A stretch of DNA of 44,268 nt from Hyphomicrobiales bacterium. Lineage in GTDB: Bacteria; Pseudomonadota; Alphaproteobacteria; Rhizobiales; Xanthobacteraceae. The stretch covers positions 1 through 44,268 of the forward strand of contig DAHUXA010000007.1 of NCBI GenBank assembly GCA_027307405.1, given 5' to 3'. The position numbers were made by a program, and so were the translations under genes. This document shows, piece after piece, positions 16,457-25,227 of the stretch (positions are counted from its first letter, which is position 1; each line of letters begins with the position of its first letter). A model generated the notes under the pieces. It searched no databases. It was not told where the DNA came from and saw only the letters and a program-made list of their open reading frames with translations.

Positions 16457-17173
16457 ATGGCTATGGGAGCAACTCCTAAGACTCAATCCTTCGACAAGCA
16501 CGCGCTGCTTCGCACCCATCCATTTTTTAGGGATCTGGGTGATGCGGTCATAGACCGCTTGGCACCTCGTGTCATAACGACCAAAGTGAAAAAAGCCGCC
16601 GTTATATTTCGGAAAGGGGATGTCGGCTCGAAGCTCTACGCCGTTCGCGCGGGCGCGGTGAGGATCAGCGCTCCGTCCGAAGAAGGAAAAGACGCGATAT
16701 TTAATTTGGTCGTGCCTGGCCAACTTTTTGGAGAAATTGCTTTCCTTGATGGAGGGCAACGGACGGCAGATGCCGTTGCAATAGAGAACTGCGAGTTGAT
16801 GGTCATTGAGCGTCGTGATTTCATTCCTTTGATTCAAGATAACCCCGAAGTTGCAATAAGATTGATCAAGATATTATGTGCGCGTATTCGAAAAACGAGC
16901 GAGCAAGTCGAAGATATCGTCTTTCTCGGCTTGCCAAACCGCCTCGCCAAGGTTCTGTTGCACCTGTATCAACCTTCGCTCGCAGATTTGCCTTCCAAAA
17001 AAATTCACGTCACTCAACGTGAAATCAGTCAGATGATCGGGGTTTCGCGTGAAAGCGCGAACAAGCAACTGCAGGATTGGCAACGTAAAAAGTGGCTGAA
17101 ACTGGAGCGCGGTGGATTGGTGATTTTTGCTCCCCAGGCGCTGCGCGACCTCGTATCCAAAACCATGGCGTGA
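16457..17173 (+). CDS. Crp/Fnr-family transcriptional regulator
   Basis: A 238-residue regulator from ATG 16457. The effector domain contains VIFRKGDVG (49-57) and the phosphate-binding cassette FGEIAFLDGGQRTA (91-104), with the Glu and Arg that contact a cyclic nucleotide. The C-terminal winged helix has VTQREISQMIGVSRESANKQ around 183-202, a good Crp-type recognition helix. No Fnr-type N-terminal cysteine cluster is seen, so cNMP is a more likely ligand than oxygen. A further in-frame TTG lies at 16427; ATG 16457 has GGTGA eight bases upstream. It may respond to the cyclase at 8445-11600. Targets are unknown; a dyad at 35665-35680 with Crp-like spacing is one candidate. Confidence 0.88.
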   Translation: MAMGATPKTQSFDKHALLRTHPFFRDLGDAVIDRLAPRVITTKVKKAAVIFRKGDVGSKLYAVRAGAVRISAPSEEGKDAIFNLVVPGQLFGEIAFLDGGQRTADAVAIENCELMVIERRDFIPLIQDNPEVAIRLIKILCARIRKTSEQVEDIVFLGLPNRLAKVLLHLYQPSLADLPSKKIHVTQREISQMIGVSRESANKQLQDWQRKKWLKLERGGLVIFAPQALRDLVSKTMA

Positions 17174-17514
17174 TCGCTTTGATTTGGTATTGCGCCGCTG
17201 CGTTTATGCCGGCGCACTGCAATGAATGTTAGCGGCCGAACAACAGCGTCGGCACCGCAAACGGCGTGACCTCCAAAACCATCATCAAGGCGTTCGCCCG
17301 ATTAACTTCGTTCGGACAGTTTGAGCGCTCGAGAGTGCTCGTACCTGAGCAAGAATGGCGTAACGCAAAATAAATGATTAACGGGCGGAGCACCCTTTTT
17401 AGTCCGAGATCGAGAACAACGGTGCCAGCCCAAATAACGGAAAATCAATGGCTTTTCGCTAATTATTTGCGATGAAAAATAACGACGGCCTTGAGGCTGC
17501 GTGGCGCTCATCAG
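17174..17514. other. 341-bp intergenic region with two inverted repeats
   Basis: No gene is supported here. A hairpin with perfect 7-bp arms TGCGCCG/CGGCGCA (17191-17197 and 17210-17216) lies 18 bp after the Crp/Fnr stop and may end that transcript, though no T-tract follows. An AT-rich dyad TTATTT/AAATAA (17463-17468 and 17477-17482) lies about 30 bp before the GGDEF-EAL start. No confident -35/-10 pair was found. Confidence 0.35.
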
Positions 17515-20500
17515 ATGGCGAATTTTAAAAAAATTTGTCAGGGACTCATCAGGCATCGCTCGGTGCTGCTGGCAGCAATCCTTGTCGGCCTTGTCTGGAT
17601 GACTCTGTTTTTTTTCTTGAAGAACGAACATGACAGCGCTGAACTCGCCGCGATTCAAAATTCTAGAAATCTGGCGGGAGCCCTAGAAGAGCACCTTTCT
17701 CGGTCGCTCAGTGAAATTGACCGCTCGCTGAAGATCATTCGAACGTTGTACGTGCGGGATGCTGCCAAGTTTGATCTGGTGGATTGGCTAAAAACGGGCC
17801 GAAGTCCAAACGATGATATTCTGCAGATCAGTATTGTTGACCGTGATGGACGGGTGCGTCTCAGCAGTGGCGGACCAGTATCCCGTCGCGCGTCAGACGC
17901 GCGAGATACAGAATACTTCCGCACCCAGACGAATGCGCAAAGCGATGAGCTCGTCATCGGCAAGCCGAGAATTGATCCCGATACTGGAAACTGGTCGCTC
18001 CAGATCTCGCGTCGCATTGAGACTAGAGCTGGATCCTTCGATGGTGTAGTGGTTGCTACACTCGATCCCGCCTATCTGACGCGCATCTATAATTCCGTAA
18101 ATATTGGCGACGAAGGCTATATACGGGTTATCGGTTTCGACGGCATCGTCCGTGCAACAAGCGGTCGTGGGCTTTCGGTTCTCGGAAAAGATTTTTCGGG
18201 GGCTGATTTGTTCAAAAGAATACCCGTTGCATTAAGCGGGTGGTACTATACAGGCAGCGGTCTCAGCGACAACGTTCAACGTCTCATTGCGTATAGGTCT
18301 GTCGACGGTTATCCGATCGTCATTACGGTCGGTCTCGCGGTGCCTGAAATCTTCGCGCGGCTCGAGGCCCAAAGGAAGTTGGGCTACATACTCGCAGCAA
18401 TTCTGACCCTGCTGATACTGGCCGTCACCGCTTTCAGTGTTAGAGGTCAATTGTCGCGTGAGAGCGCAAGAACGCGTCTTGAACACGCCAATATGTTTTT
18501 GAACGCGACGCTGGCGAACATGCCACACGGAATTTGCATGTTTGGGCCGGACAGAAGGCTTGTTCTGGCCAACGACCTTTACAGCACAATGTATGGTCTG
18601 GATCCCGCGCAAATAAGGCCAGGAACGACATTGCCGCAAATTCTCGCAGCACGGGTAGCGGCCGGTTGCTGTCCGAAAGACACCCAAAAATATGTCACAG
18701 GCCGTATCGACGAAGCATTTCTTCCTGATCCGGGCTACTTGATTGATGAACTAAAGGATGGCCGGACCTTTGCCGTCAGCCGACGGACGATGCCGGGTGG
18801 CGGATCCGTTGCGGTTCATCAGGATATTACCGCGCATTTACACGCGGAAAAACAGCTGGAAGAGGCGAAGCAATTTCTCAATTCCATTATTGAGAACATC
18901 CCAATCGCGGTCGTCGTGAAGGATGTGACCACGCGCAAGTTTGTCCTCGTCAATCGAGCGTTTGAGGCAATGCTCAAGGTGTCGAGGAATGAGGTGCTCG
19001 GAAAGACGGTGTTCGATATTTATCGGACAAAGGATGCGGAACGGATCGACGCATCCGATAGCGAGGCGCTTGCGGGAGAATTCGGGGCGCGTGCAAACGA
19101 CTATGAGGCCGAGATGCCTGACGGCGAATCGCGTGTTCTCGCCACGAACCGGATCGTCGTCCGTGACAGCCATGGCTTGGCGAGGCATCTCATCGTCGTT
19201 ATTGACGACATTACCGAGAGGAAAAAGTCCGAGCAGCGGATTGCATTCATGGCCCACCATGACGTCCTGACGGGCTTGCCAAATCGCTTGGCCATTATGG
19301 AAAAAATAGAAGAAGCGATTGCGCGGCACCGCAGACGCGGCGATTCGTTTGCCGTGTTGCTGCTGGACCTCGACCGCTTCAAGCACGTCAATGACACGCT
19401 GGGACACGCCGTTGGCGATGCGCTGTTGCGGGAAACCGCAGTGCGCCTTAAGGGTTCGCTCCGCGAGACCGACGTATTGGCGCGGCTGGGCGGCGATGAA
19501 TTCGCCATCGTGCAGGACAGAGAGAATGGTCAGCGCAACAGTACCTTTACGCTCGCGGACCGGATTATCGACATCATCTCCAAGCCGTTCAATATAGACG
19601 GCAATGAGGTCAATATTGCCACGAGCATTGGCGTTGCCTTGGCGCCCGAACATGCGACCAGTTCTGATAGCCTGATGAAAATGGCCGATCTGGCTCTCTA
19701 TCGCGCAAAGTCGGACGGACGAAACAGGTATCGTGTGTTTGACCCGGAAATGAGCATGGCTGCGAGCGCGCGCCATGAGCTCGAGAGCGAACTGCGCCGC
19801 GCGATTCAAAAAGAAGAACTCGAACTTCACTACCAACCGATCGTCGACACAAAGACCCTTTCGGTTTGTGGGGCCGAGGCGCTCATTCGGTGGAGACACC
19901 CAGCGAAAGGCATGATTCTTCCCGATCAGTTCATACCGCTTGCCGAAGAAACCGGCATGATCACCCAGATCGGTGAGTGGTTACTGCAAACCGCATGCAC
20001 GGAAGCCGCCGGATGGCCTGACGGGATTAAAGTTGCTGTCAATCTTTCAGCAGTTCAGTTCCGGAAAAATAACCTGATCGACGTTGTTATATGTGCGCTT
20101 GCGCAATCGGGACTGCCGCCCGAGCGCCTGGAACTTGAAATCACCGAGACGGCCCTCATCGAGTCTGCAACAGAGTGTCTGCCCGTTTTGCGCCAGTTCA
20201 AAAATCTCGGTATCGCGATTGCCCTTGACGATTTCGGGACGGGGTATTCTTCACTAAGCCAGCTGATGATGTTTCCTTTCGACAAGATCAAAGTCGACAG
20301 ATCATTCACCCAGAACCTGACAAAGCGGACGGAATGCGCCGCTATCATTGCAGCAACCCTGACTCTGGCCCGCAGCCTCGACATCGCGACCACTGCCGAG
20401 GGGGTGGAGACCGTTGAACAATATCGCCTCCTGCGTCTGGCAGGGGTGACGTCGCTGCAGGGGTATCTGTTCCAGCAGCCTTGCCTGTCGGCCCAGCTGG

Positions 20501-20547
20501 ACTTCGATCGGGCCTACAATTTTCCTGAGATCGAAGATGCCGCGTAG
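17515..20547 (+). CDS. Membrane Cache-PAS-PAS-GGDEF-EAL c-di-GMP turnover protein
   Basis: About 1010 residues. A transmembrane helix near 16-35, a periplasmic Cache-like sensor (about 40-275), a second helix (about 285-305) and two PAS-like segments (about 325-440 and 450-570) lead to catalytic domains. The cyclase motif GGDEF is intact (659-663), and RETD (650-653) lies five residues before it, which is the inhibitory I-site. The phosphodiesterase domain has EAL (788-790), DDFGTGYSSL, KVDRSF and AEGVET, so it also looks active. The protein may switch between making and degrading c-di-GMP. ATG 17515 has a poor ribosome-binding site and an in-frame TTG 17491 exists. The DUF2336 gene overlaps its end by 11 bp. 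Confidence 0.92.
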   Translation: MANFKKICQGLIRHRSVLLAAILVGLVWMTLFFFLKNEHDSAELAAIQNSRNLAGALEEHLSRSLSEIDRSLKIIRTLYVRDAAKFDLVDWLKTGRSPNDDILQISIVDRDGRVRLSSGGPVSRRASDARDTEYFRTQTNAQSDELVIGKPRIDPDTGNWSLQISRRIETRAGSFDGVVVATLDPAYLTRIYNSVNIGDEGYIRVIGFDGIVRATSGRGLSVLGKDFSGADLFKRIPVALSGWYYTGSGLSDNVQRLIAYRSVDGYPIVITVGLAVPEIFARLEAQRKLGYILAAILTLLILAVTAFSVRGQLSRESARTRLEHANMFLNATLANMPHGICMFGPDRRLVLANDLYSTMYGLDPAQIRPGTTLPQILAARVAAGCCPKDTQKYVTGRIDEAFLPDPGYLIDELKDGRTFAVSRRTMPGGGSVAVHQDITAHLHAEKQLEEAKQFLNSIIENIPIAVVVKDVTTRKFVLVNRAFEAMLKVSRNEVLGKTVFDIYRTKDAERIDASDSEALAGEFGARANDYEAEMPDGESRVLATNRIVVRDSHGLARHLIVVIDDITERKKSEQRIAFMAHHDVLTGLPNRLAIMEKIEEAIARHRRRGDSFAVLLLDLDRFKHVNDTLGHAVGDALLRETAVRLKGSLRETDVLARLGGDEFAIVQDRENGQRNSTFTLADRIIDIISKPFNIDGNEVNIATSIGVALAPEHATSSDSLMKMADLALYRAKSDGRNRYRVFDPEMSMAASARHELESELRRAIQKEELELHYQPIVDTKTLSVCGAEALIRWRHPAKGMILPDQFIPLAEETGMITQIGEWLLQTACTEAAGWPDGIKVAVNLSAVQFRKNNLIDVVICALAQSGLPPERLELEITETALIESATECLPVLRQFKNLGIAIALDDFGTGYSSLSQLMMFPFDKIKVDRSFTQNLTKRTECAAIIAATLTLARSLDIATTAEGVETVEQYRLLRLAGVTSLQGYLFQQPCLSAQLDFDRAYNFPEIEDAA

Positions 20548-21694
20548 CGCCCTGCCGGATCCAGACATCAAAGAAGATCGACGGAACCGAGCGTCTGGCG
20601 AGCAAAAAGGCGCGGCCGGCCGCTCGTTGATTGACGAGCTGGAAGCTTCAATTTCGCAAAGAAATATTGGCTCAAAAGCTGAAATCCTGCGGCAGATAAC
20701 GGATTTATTTGTAGCCGGCTCTGAATACTTTGACGGCGAGCAAATGACGCTGTTTGACGATGTCATGAGCCGTCTCGTGAACGAGATTGACCATTCGGCG
20801 CGCGTGACGTTCGGGGAAACGCTTGCGACGACTGCAAATTCACCACCCAAAGTGACGCGAACGCTCGCGCTCGACGATTCAATTGATGTCGCTGGGCCCG
20901 TGCTTCGCCGGTCGGAATGCCTTGACGACGAGACCCTGATTGTCGGCGCGAAAACCAAAGGCCAGGATCACCTGCTCGCAATCTCGCAGCGCAAACGTCT
21001 CAGCGAGCACGTTACCGACGTCCTGGTTGAGCGTGGGAATCAGGAAGTCGTCATCAGCACAGCTGCGAACACCGGTGCGCGCTTTTCTGACTTTGGCTAT
21101 TCCAAGCTGGTCACGCGGTCTGAGTACGACAGCGAACTTGCGCTGTTGGTATGGGCGCGCCCGGAGATTCCGCGCGAATATCTATTGACGCTATTCGAGA
21201 CAGCGTCGGAAACAGTACGGCTTAAGTTTGAAACTTCGGATCGCGGCAAGGCAGATCTCGTCCGCGAGATGATCAAACAAGCAGCGGACCAGATTCAGAC
21301 AAAACTGCGAGAATACACGTCAGATTTTGCGGCCGCCCGGGCACATGTCGAACAGATGCACAAGAAGGGCGAGCTTACCGAAGCTCAGCTTTGCAAGTTC
21401 GCGGAGCTTCGAAAATTCGATGAGACTGTGGCGGCGCTGTCATTGCTGGCCGATTTGCCGGTTGGCGCGGTCGAGCGCGCGTTGGTTCACGATACAGGTG
21501 ACCAAATTCTGGTTGTGGCGAAATCGATCGATCTCTCCTGGAAGTCGACCAAAGCCATTCTGGTGCTGAGCGGAGCCAACTCCGAGGAATATCTTGATCG
21601 ATTTAACAGGCTCAGGCTGGAGACTGCCAAATCCGCTATTCAATTCTATCGACTGCGAGAACGTGCGACCAAAGCAAAGCAAAATAGTCGGTAG
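20537..21694 (+). CDS. DUF2336 domain-containing protein
   Basis: A 385-residue protein, largely helical, with repeated short helices (LRQITDLFVAG, then ILVVAKSIDLSWKSTKAILVLSG near the end) of the type annotated as DUF2336 in alphaproteobacteria. No enzyme motif or membrane segment is seen. Its start lies inside the last codons of the GGDEF-EAL gene (11-bp overlap), which implies co-translation, so a role in c-di-GMP signalling or binding to the GGDEF-EAL protein is likely (inference). The N-terminal 30 residues are polar and probably disordered. Confidence 0.8.
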   Translation: MPRSALPDPDIKEDRRNRASGEQKGAAGRSLIDELEASISQRNIGSKAEILRQITDLFVAGSEYFDGEQMTLFDDVMSRLVNEIDHSARVTFGETLATTANSPPKVTRTLALDDSIDVAGPVLRRSECLDDETLIVGAKTKGQDHLLAISQRKRLSEHVTDVLVERGNQEVVISTAANTGARFSDFGYSKLVTRSEYDSELALLVWARPEIPREYLLTLFETASETVRLKFETSDRGKADLVREMIKQAADQIQTKLREYTSDFAAARAHVEQMHKKGELTEAQLCKFAELRKFDETVAALSLLADLPVGAVERALVHDTGDQILVVAKSIDLSWKSTKAILVLSGANSEEYLDRFNRLRLETAKSAIQFYRLRERATKAKQNSR

Positions 21695-21737
21695 GCGTTC
21701 AATCAACCCGGAAATTGCGTCATGCATGCTCCCGACC

Positions 21738-21766
21738 CTTACCCAAGAAGGCAAGGGCCGGGTAAG
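21738..21766. terminator. Inverted repeat between converging genes
   Basis: Perfect 7-bp arms CTTACCC (21738-21744) and GGGTAAG (21760-21766) with a 15-base loop lie in the 87-bp gap between the DUF2336 stop and the DoxX stop. The position suggests a bidirectional terminator, but no U-tract is present on either strand. Confidence 0.35.
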
Positions 21767-21781
21767 CAGTGGGCCGTCGGC

Positions 21782-22177
21782 TTACGTCCGCCGTCCCTCG
21801 AGTGAATAGGCGCCGGCACCGGACGCAACAAAGGCCAGCGATCCGCCGACGATCGCCATGTTCTTCATGAAATGAGAAAGCTGATTGCCGTCGGCAAAAT
21901 TTGTGTGGGCGATCAGGGCAGCGATGAGGACGTAAATGCCAAGTCCGAGAGCGACGAGCCGGGTCTGATAGCCGACCAACATCAGCAGGCCGCCGCCCAG
22001 TTCTATAACGCCCGCCAACACGGCACTGGCCGCCGGCGCCGGCAGGCCCTGCTTGGTCATATAGGCCGTCGTCCCCGCTAAACCCATCAGCTTGAAATAC
22101 CCGTACAACACAAATAGCGACGAATAGAAAAGACGGCCGACAAGTGCGGCGTGATCGCTATGTTTTTCGAGGTTCAT
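21782..22177 (-). CDS. DoxX-family membrane protein
   Basis: A 131-residue protein with four hydrophobic helices (about 12-30, 50-68, 74-90, 106-122) and the family pattern LVGRLFYSSLFVLYGYFKLMG at the N-terminus, then GVIELGGGLLMLVGYQTRL in the second helix. DoxX proteins are small inner-membrane proteins whose role is mostly unknown; some are linked to thiosulfate:quinone oxidoreduction or redox stress. GGGAGG six bases upstream of ATG 22177 supports the start. It lies 152 bp downstream of the TcuA-like gene on the same strand, with a hairpin between, so co-transcription is uncertain. Confidence 0.88.
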   Translation of the reverse strand: MNLEKHSDHAALVGRLFYSSLFVLYGYFKLMGLAGTTAYMTKQGLPAPAASAVLAGVIELGGGLLMLVGYQTRLVALGLGIYVLIAALIAHTNFADGNQLSHFMKNMAIVGGSLAFVASGAGAYSLEGRRT

Positions 22178-22266
22178 CAGGTGCCTCCCTTAACGCCGCA
22201 TCGATGAGCGGCTTGCCCGCGAAAACTATCACGACGAGGATGCCGTGAGACGGATTTACGTGCCGG

Positions 22267-22282
22267 GTGGGAGGCGTCCCAC
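22267..22282. terminator. Hairpin GTGGGA-GGCG-TCCCAC between tcuA-like and DoxX genes
   Basis: A perfect 6-bp GC-rich stem with a 4-base loop sits 48 bp after the TcuA-like stop (minus strand). It may attenuate or end that transcript; no U-tract follows. Confidence 0.35.
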
Positions 22283-22329
22283 GTTGGTGCACAGACGGAT
22301 ATGCGGGCGCGCCGCCGCGGACGAGGCGC

Positions 22330-23826
22330 TTATGATGGTGCCTGCGCGGCCCGCTGCCCTGCGGTGGTGCCCGCGATTTTGCCGAAGACCGAGCCTGCCA
22401 TGAGGCCGGTGCCACCCGGGTAATTGAAATAGAACAACCCACCGACCAGTTCGCCGGCCGCGTGCAGGCCCGCGATGACCTGGCCATCGGTGTCGATCAC
22501 GCGGCCCGACGTATCGATCTTCAGTCCGCCGAAGGTAAAGGTAATACCGCAAGTCACCGCATAGGCCTCGAACGGCGGTTCGTCGACCGTGTTCGCCCAG
22601 TTCGATTTATTGATGGCGAGACCTTCAGTCCGGCGCCCGTCCTTGACGTTGGGATTGAACTTGATGTCGGTGCGCACCGCCTTGTTGTATGCCTTGATCG
22701 TTTCCAGCGCGCGGACAGCATTCACGTCGTCGAGCTTCTCCACCAGCTCCTCGAGCGTATCGGCACGAACCTTGGTGACCTGCTTGATGCGGTATTCGTC
22801 ACGCAGCATCGGGATTATCTTTTTGTCGAAGACCTGCCAGGCGAACTGGCCCGGCTGCATCAAAATCACGCGGCCATATTTGGCATAGGTGTAATTGCGA
22901 AAATCCGCCCCTTCGTCGACGAAGCGCTCGCCGTTGGCGTTGATCATGATGCCCCACGGGTAGGAGTGCTTCTGGAAGTTGTCGCCGACGGCGAGATCGC
23001 CGAACTCGGGTGCGTTGCGATCCCAACCGACGGCGTGACAGCCCGACCAGTTACCCGTCGGCATGGCCCCGATATCGAGTGCCATGCGAATGGCGTCGCC
23101 GGTGTTGAATCGCGTGCCGCGGATCTTGGCGAGTTCCCATGTGGGGCCAAGGTATCGCGTACGCATCTCGGTGTTGGCCTGAAATCCGCCGGCTGCAAGC
23201 ACGACACATTTCGCCTTGACTTCGACAGTGCGGCCATCGTGCTTCACGCGCACGCCGTGGACGCCGTCATCGTCGGCGAGCAGCGACAACGCGCGCGCGT
23301 TGTAGGCGACCGTAACCCCGTTCTTCTTGGCAATCTTGGTATGAGCTTCGACGAGACCAGGACCACCGCCCCAGGCTTCGACCGTCAGACCACCCCAGAA
23401 TTTGAATTTTCCGTCGATCTTGTACGCCTGCCGGCCGTAGATCGGGATAAACCGGATGCCCTTCTTCTGCATCCAACGCATCGTATCCTTGCTGCGTGTA
23501 ATCAGAAGTTCGCACAGGTCGGGATCGGTCCGATATTCGGTAACGCGGCCCATGTCGTCGAAGAATTTATCCTGGGTGTAAGTGCCAAAATCGGTATTGG
23601 CGACTTCTTCATCGGTCAGGTCGGGCATCAGCGCGCGCAAATCATCGACGCCGTCATAGACGCAACGAAACGCGCCGGCTGTGAAGCGACTGTTGCCGCC
23701 AGATTCCTCTTCGGGCGCTCGTTCGAGAACCAGGACGGAGACGCCGTGTTCGGCAGCCGCGTGAGCGGCGCAAAAGGCCGCATTGCCGGCGCCGACTATG
23801 ACAACATCACTTGAGGAAGGCAGCAT
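22330..23826 (-). CDS. tcuA: TcuA-like FAD-dependent tricarballylate dehydrogenase
   Basis: A 498-residue flavoprotein of the fumarate reductase/succinate dehydrogenase flavoprotein class. GAGNAA (12-17) is in the N-terminal Rossmann fold, and GGNSRFTAGAFRCVYDG resembles the tricarballylate dehydrogenase signature. A second FAD-contact region GLHAAGELVGGLFYFNYPGGTGL is near the C-terminus. TcuA oxidises tricarballylate to cis-aconitate and in Salmonella needs the electron-transfer protein TcuB, for which no gene is visible here. ATG 23826 is chosen; TTG 23835 also lies in frame. An alternative is a related flavin-dependent dehydrogenase of another dicarboxylate or ketosteroid. It is divergent from the hopanoid operon with 213 bp between starts. 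Confidence 0.75.
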   Translation of the reverse strand: MLPSSSDVVIVGAGNAAFCAAHAAAEHGVSVLVLERAPEEESGGNSRFTAGAFRCVYDGVDDLRALMPDLTDEEVANTDFGTYTQDKFFDDMGRVTEYRTDPDLCELLITRSKDTMRWMQKKGIRFIPIYGRQAYKIDGKFKFWGGLTVEAWGGGPGLVEAHTKIAKKNGVTVAYNARALSLLADDDGVHGVRVKHDGRTVEVKAKCVVLAAGGFQANTEMRTRYLGPTWELAKIRGTRFNTGDAIRMALDIGAMPTGNWSGCHAVGWDRNAPEFGDLAVGDNFQKHSYPWGIMINANGERFVDEGADFRNYTYAKYGRVILMQPGQFAWQVFDKKIIPMLRDEYRIKQVTKVRADTLEELVEKLDDVNAVRALETIKAYNKAVRTDIKFNPNVKDGRRTEGLAINKSNWANTVDEPPFEAYAVTCGITFTFGGLKIDTSGRVIDTDGQVIAGLHAAGELVGGLFYFNYPGGTGLMAGSVFGKIAGTTAGQRAAQAPS

Positions 23827-23959
23827 GACTTTCAATCCGTGTTACGTGCGTCGAGACTAGTGACGTTTGGCTGGTTTCCTGGCTAAGACAGCTTGAATCG
23901 TGCTTTCTGATAGCAAAGCCATGTATTTTACAGGCGATTTTCAGAGGGATCGGACAGTT

Positions 23960-23994
23960 ACCGTCAAATTCGCCGTTCGTCAAAACCGTCAAAT
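23960..23994. promoter_or_regulatory. Direct repeats upstream of the hopanoid operon
   Basis: ACCGTCAAAT occurs twice (23960-23969 and 23985-23994), starts 25 bp apart, with a third GTCAAA at 23979-23984. They sit 46-80 bp before hpnB in the divergent tcuA/hpnB region and could be operator half-sites. No convincing sigma-70 promoter was found beside them. Confidence 0.4.
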
Positions 23995-24039
23995 CGGCCG
24001 AACCAATAAGCTCTTTCCGATGTTAAAAGTAGGGGTTGA

Positions 24040-25227
24040 ATGCAATCAGAAACCTTTCCTTCGATGAGCGATGTGCTGGCAGTCATCTGTGTTCTGGTGT
24101 GGCTCTACCTGATCGTTGGCCGGGGCGCTTTTTGGCTTGGCCGTGTCCGCGACACCGGCCGAGAGCTCCCCGAACTGCAACAATGGCCTGCCGTGGTCGC
24201 CGTCATCCCGGCTCGCAATGAATCGGACACCATCGTAGCAAGTGTCACGTCCCTCTTGCGGCAGGAGTATAGCGGGTCGTTTAGCATCGTTGTAGTCGAT
24301 GACGACAGCAGCGATGGAACAGGGGCGGCGGCAACGCATGCGGCGGAAGCGGTCAGCCATCGCCAGCTGACGGTGGTGAATAGTAAAGGGCCTCCCGCAG
24401 GGTGGACCGGCAAGCTGTGGGCTCTCAAACAAGGTATTGCTGCCGCCGAATTGCTACAGCCGGACTATCTCTTGCTCACCGATGCCGACATTGTGCATGC
24501 GCCCGATACGCTTGCCTGGCTCGTCAAGCAATCTTCTGCCGGGCGATTTGTGCTGACCTCACTGATGGCAAAGCTGCGGTGTGTGAGCCTGGCCGAACGC
24601 AGTCACGTACCGGCTTTCATTTATTTCTTTCAAATGCTTTTTCCATTTTCGTGGGTGTGCCGGCCCAACTCAAACGTTGCAGGGGCAGCCGGCGGGTGCA
24701 TGTTCATCCGCGCGGACGCTCTTGCGCGCGCTGGCGGTGTTGCGAGTATTCGCAACGCATTGATCGACGATTGCTCTTTGGCGGCAAAGTTGAAAGCGAT
24801 AGGCCCGATCTGGCTTGGCCTGACCGATCGCGTGCACAGCATCCGGCGATACGAAACGCTGTCCGATGTCAAGCAGATGATTTCGCGGTCGGCCTACGCA
24901 CAATTGCATTACTCGCCTTTGCTTTTGGCAGCAACGACCGCGAGTATGGTGTTAACGTTTATTCTTCCGCCGCTGCTCGCGATTTTTGCCACAGGTTTGC
25001 CGCGGTCTTTGGGAATAGCTGCTTGGCTCGCAATGGCATTGTCATTCGTACCGACATTACAATTCTATCGCCAATCACTGCTCTGGAGCCTTGCTCTTCC
25101 TGGAATTGCGTTGCTTTACCTGTATTACACGCTCAATTCCGCGTATCAGTATATGCGGGGCGGGGCGGTCAGTGGAAGGGGCGCGCTCACGCCGATGCGC
25201 CGAGTCTGCAATGATCCAAAGCGGTGA
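24040..25227 (+). CDS. hpnB: Hopene-associated glycosyltransferase HpnB
   Basis: A 395-residue family 2 glycosyltransferase. A transmembrane helix lies at about 11-29. The GT-A domain follows with VVAVIPARNES (about 52-62), VVVDDDSSDGT (nucleotide-sugar binding), LLTDADIVHAP (DxD-like metal site) and DDCSLAAKLK as the probable catalytic region. Two to three transmembrane helices occupy the C-terminus (about 295-385). Its position directly before hpnC is the standard one for HpnB. The glycosyl donor and acceptor of HpnB are not established; hopanoid or another membrane lipid is assumed from context. AGGGG before ATG 24040 supports the start, and it is the first gene of the operon. hpnC starts 17 bp inside its 3' end. 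Confidence 0.92.
   Translation: MQSETFPSMSDVLAVICVLVWLYLIVGRGAFWLGRVRDTGRELPELQQWPAVVAVIPARNESDTIVASVTSLLRQEYSGSFSIVVVDDDSSDGTGAAATHAAEAVSHRQLTVVNSKGPPAGWTGKLWALKQGIAAAELLQPDYLLLTDADIVHAPDTLAWLVKQSSAGRFVLTSLMAKLRCVSLAERSHVPAFIYFFQMLFPFSWVCRPNSNVAGAAGGCMFIRADALARAGGVASIRNALIDDCSLAAKLKAIGPIWLGLTDRVHSIRRYETLSDVKQMISRSAYAQLHYSPLLLAATTASMVLTFILPPLLAIFATGLPRSLGIAAWLAMALSFVPTLQFYRQSLLWSLALPGIALLYLYYTLNSAYQYMRGGAVSGRGALTPMRRVCNDPKR

Noticed and set aside
16270-16479. 69-residue plus-strand frame before the Crp/Fnr gene
   Set aside because: It overlaps the Crp/Fnr start, has no signal or family resemblance and no clear ribosome-binding site.
18838-19899. 353-residue open frame on the minus strand
   Set aside because: Antisense to the GGDEF domain, whose motifs on the plus strand are unambiguous.
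22462-23814. 450-residue open frame on the plus strand
   Set aside because: It lies wholly antisense to the TcuA-like gene, has no recognisable domain and shows the low-complexity look of a shadow frame; the minus-strand protein has clear FAD motifs.
25091-25210. Upstream extension of hpnC
   Set aside because: These 40 codons lie inside hpnB in another frame; ATG 25211 fits family length.
24402-25214. 270-residue plus-strand frame inside hpnB
   Set aside because: A +1 shadow of hpnB with Cys/Arg-rich composition and no domain.
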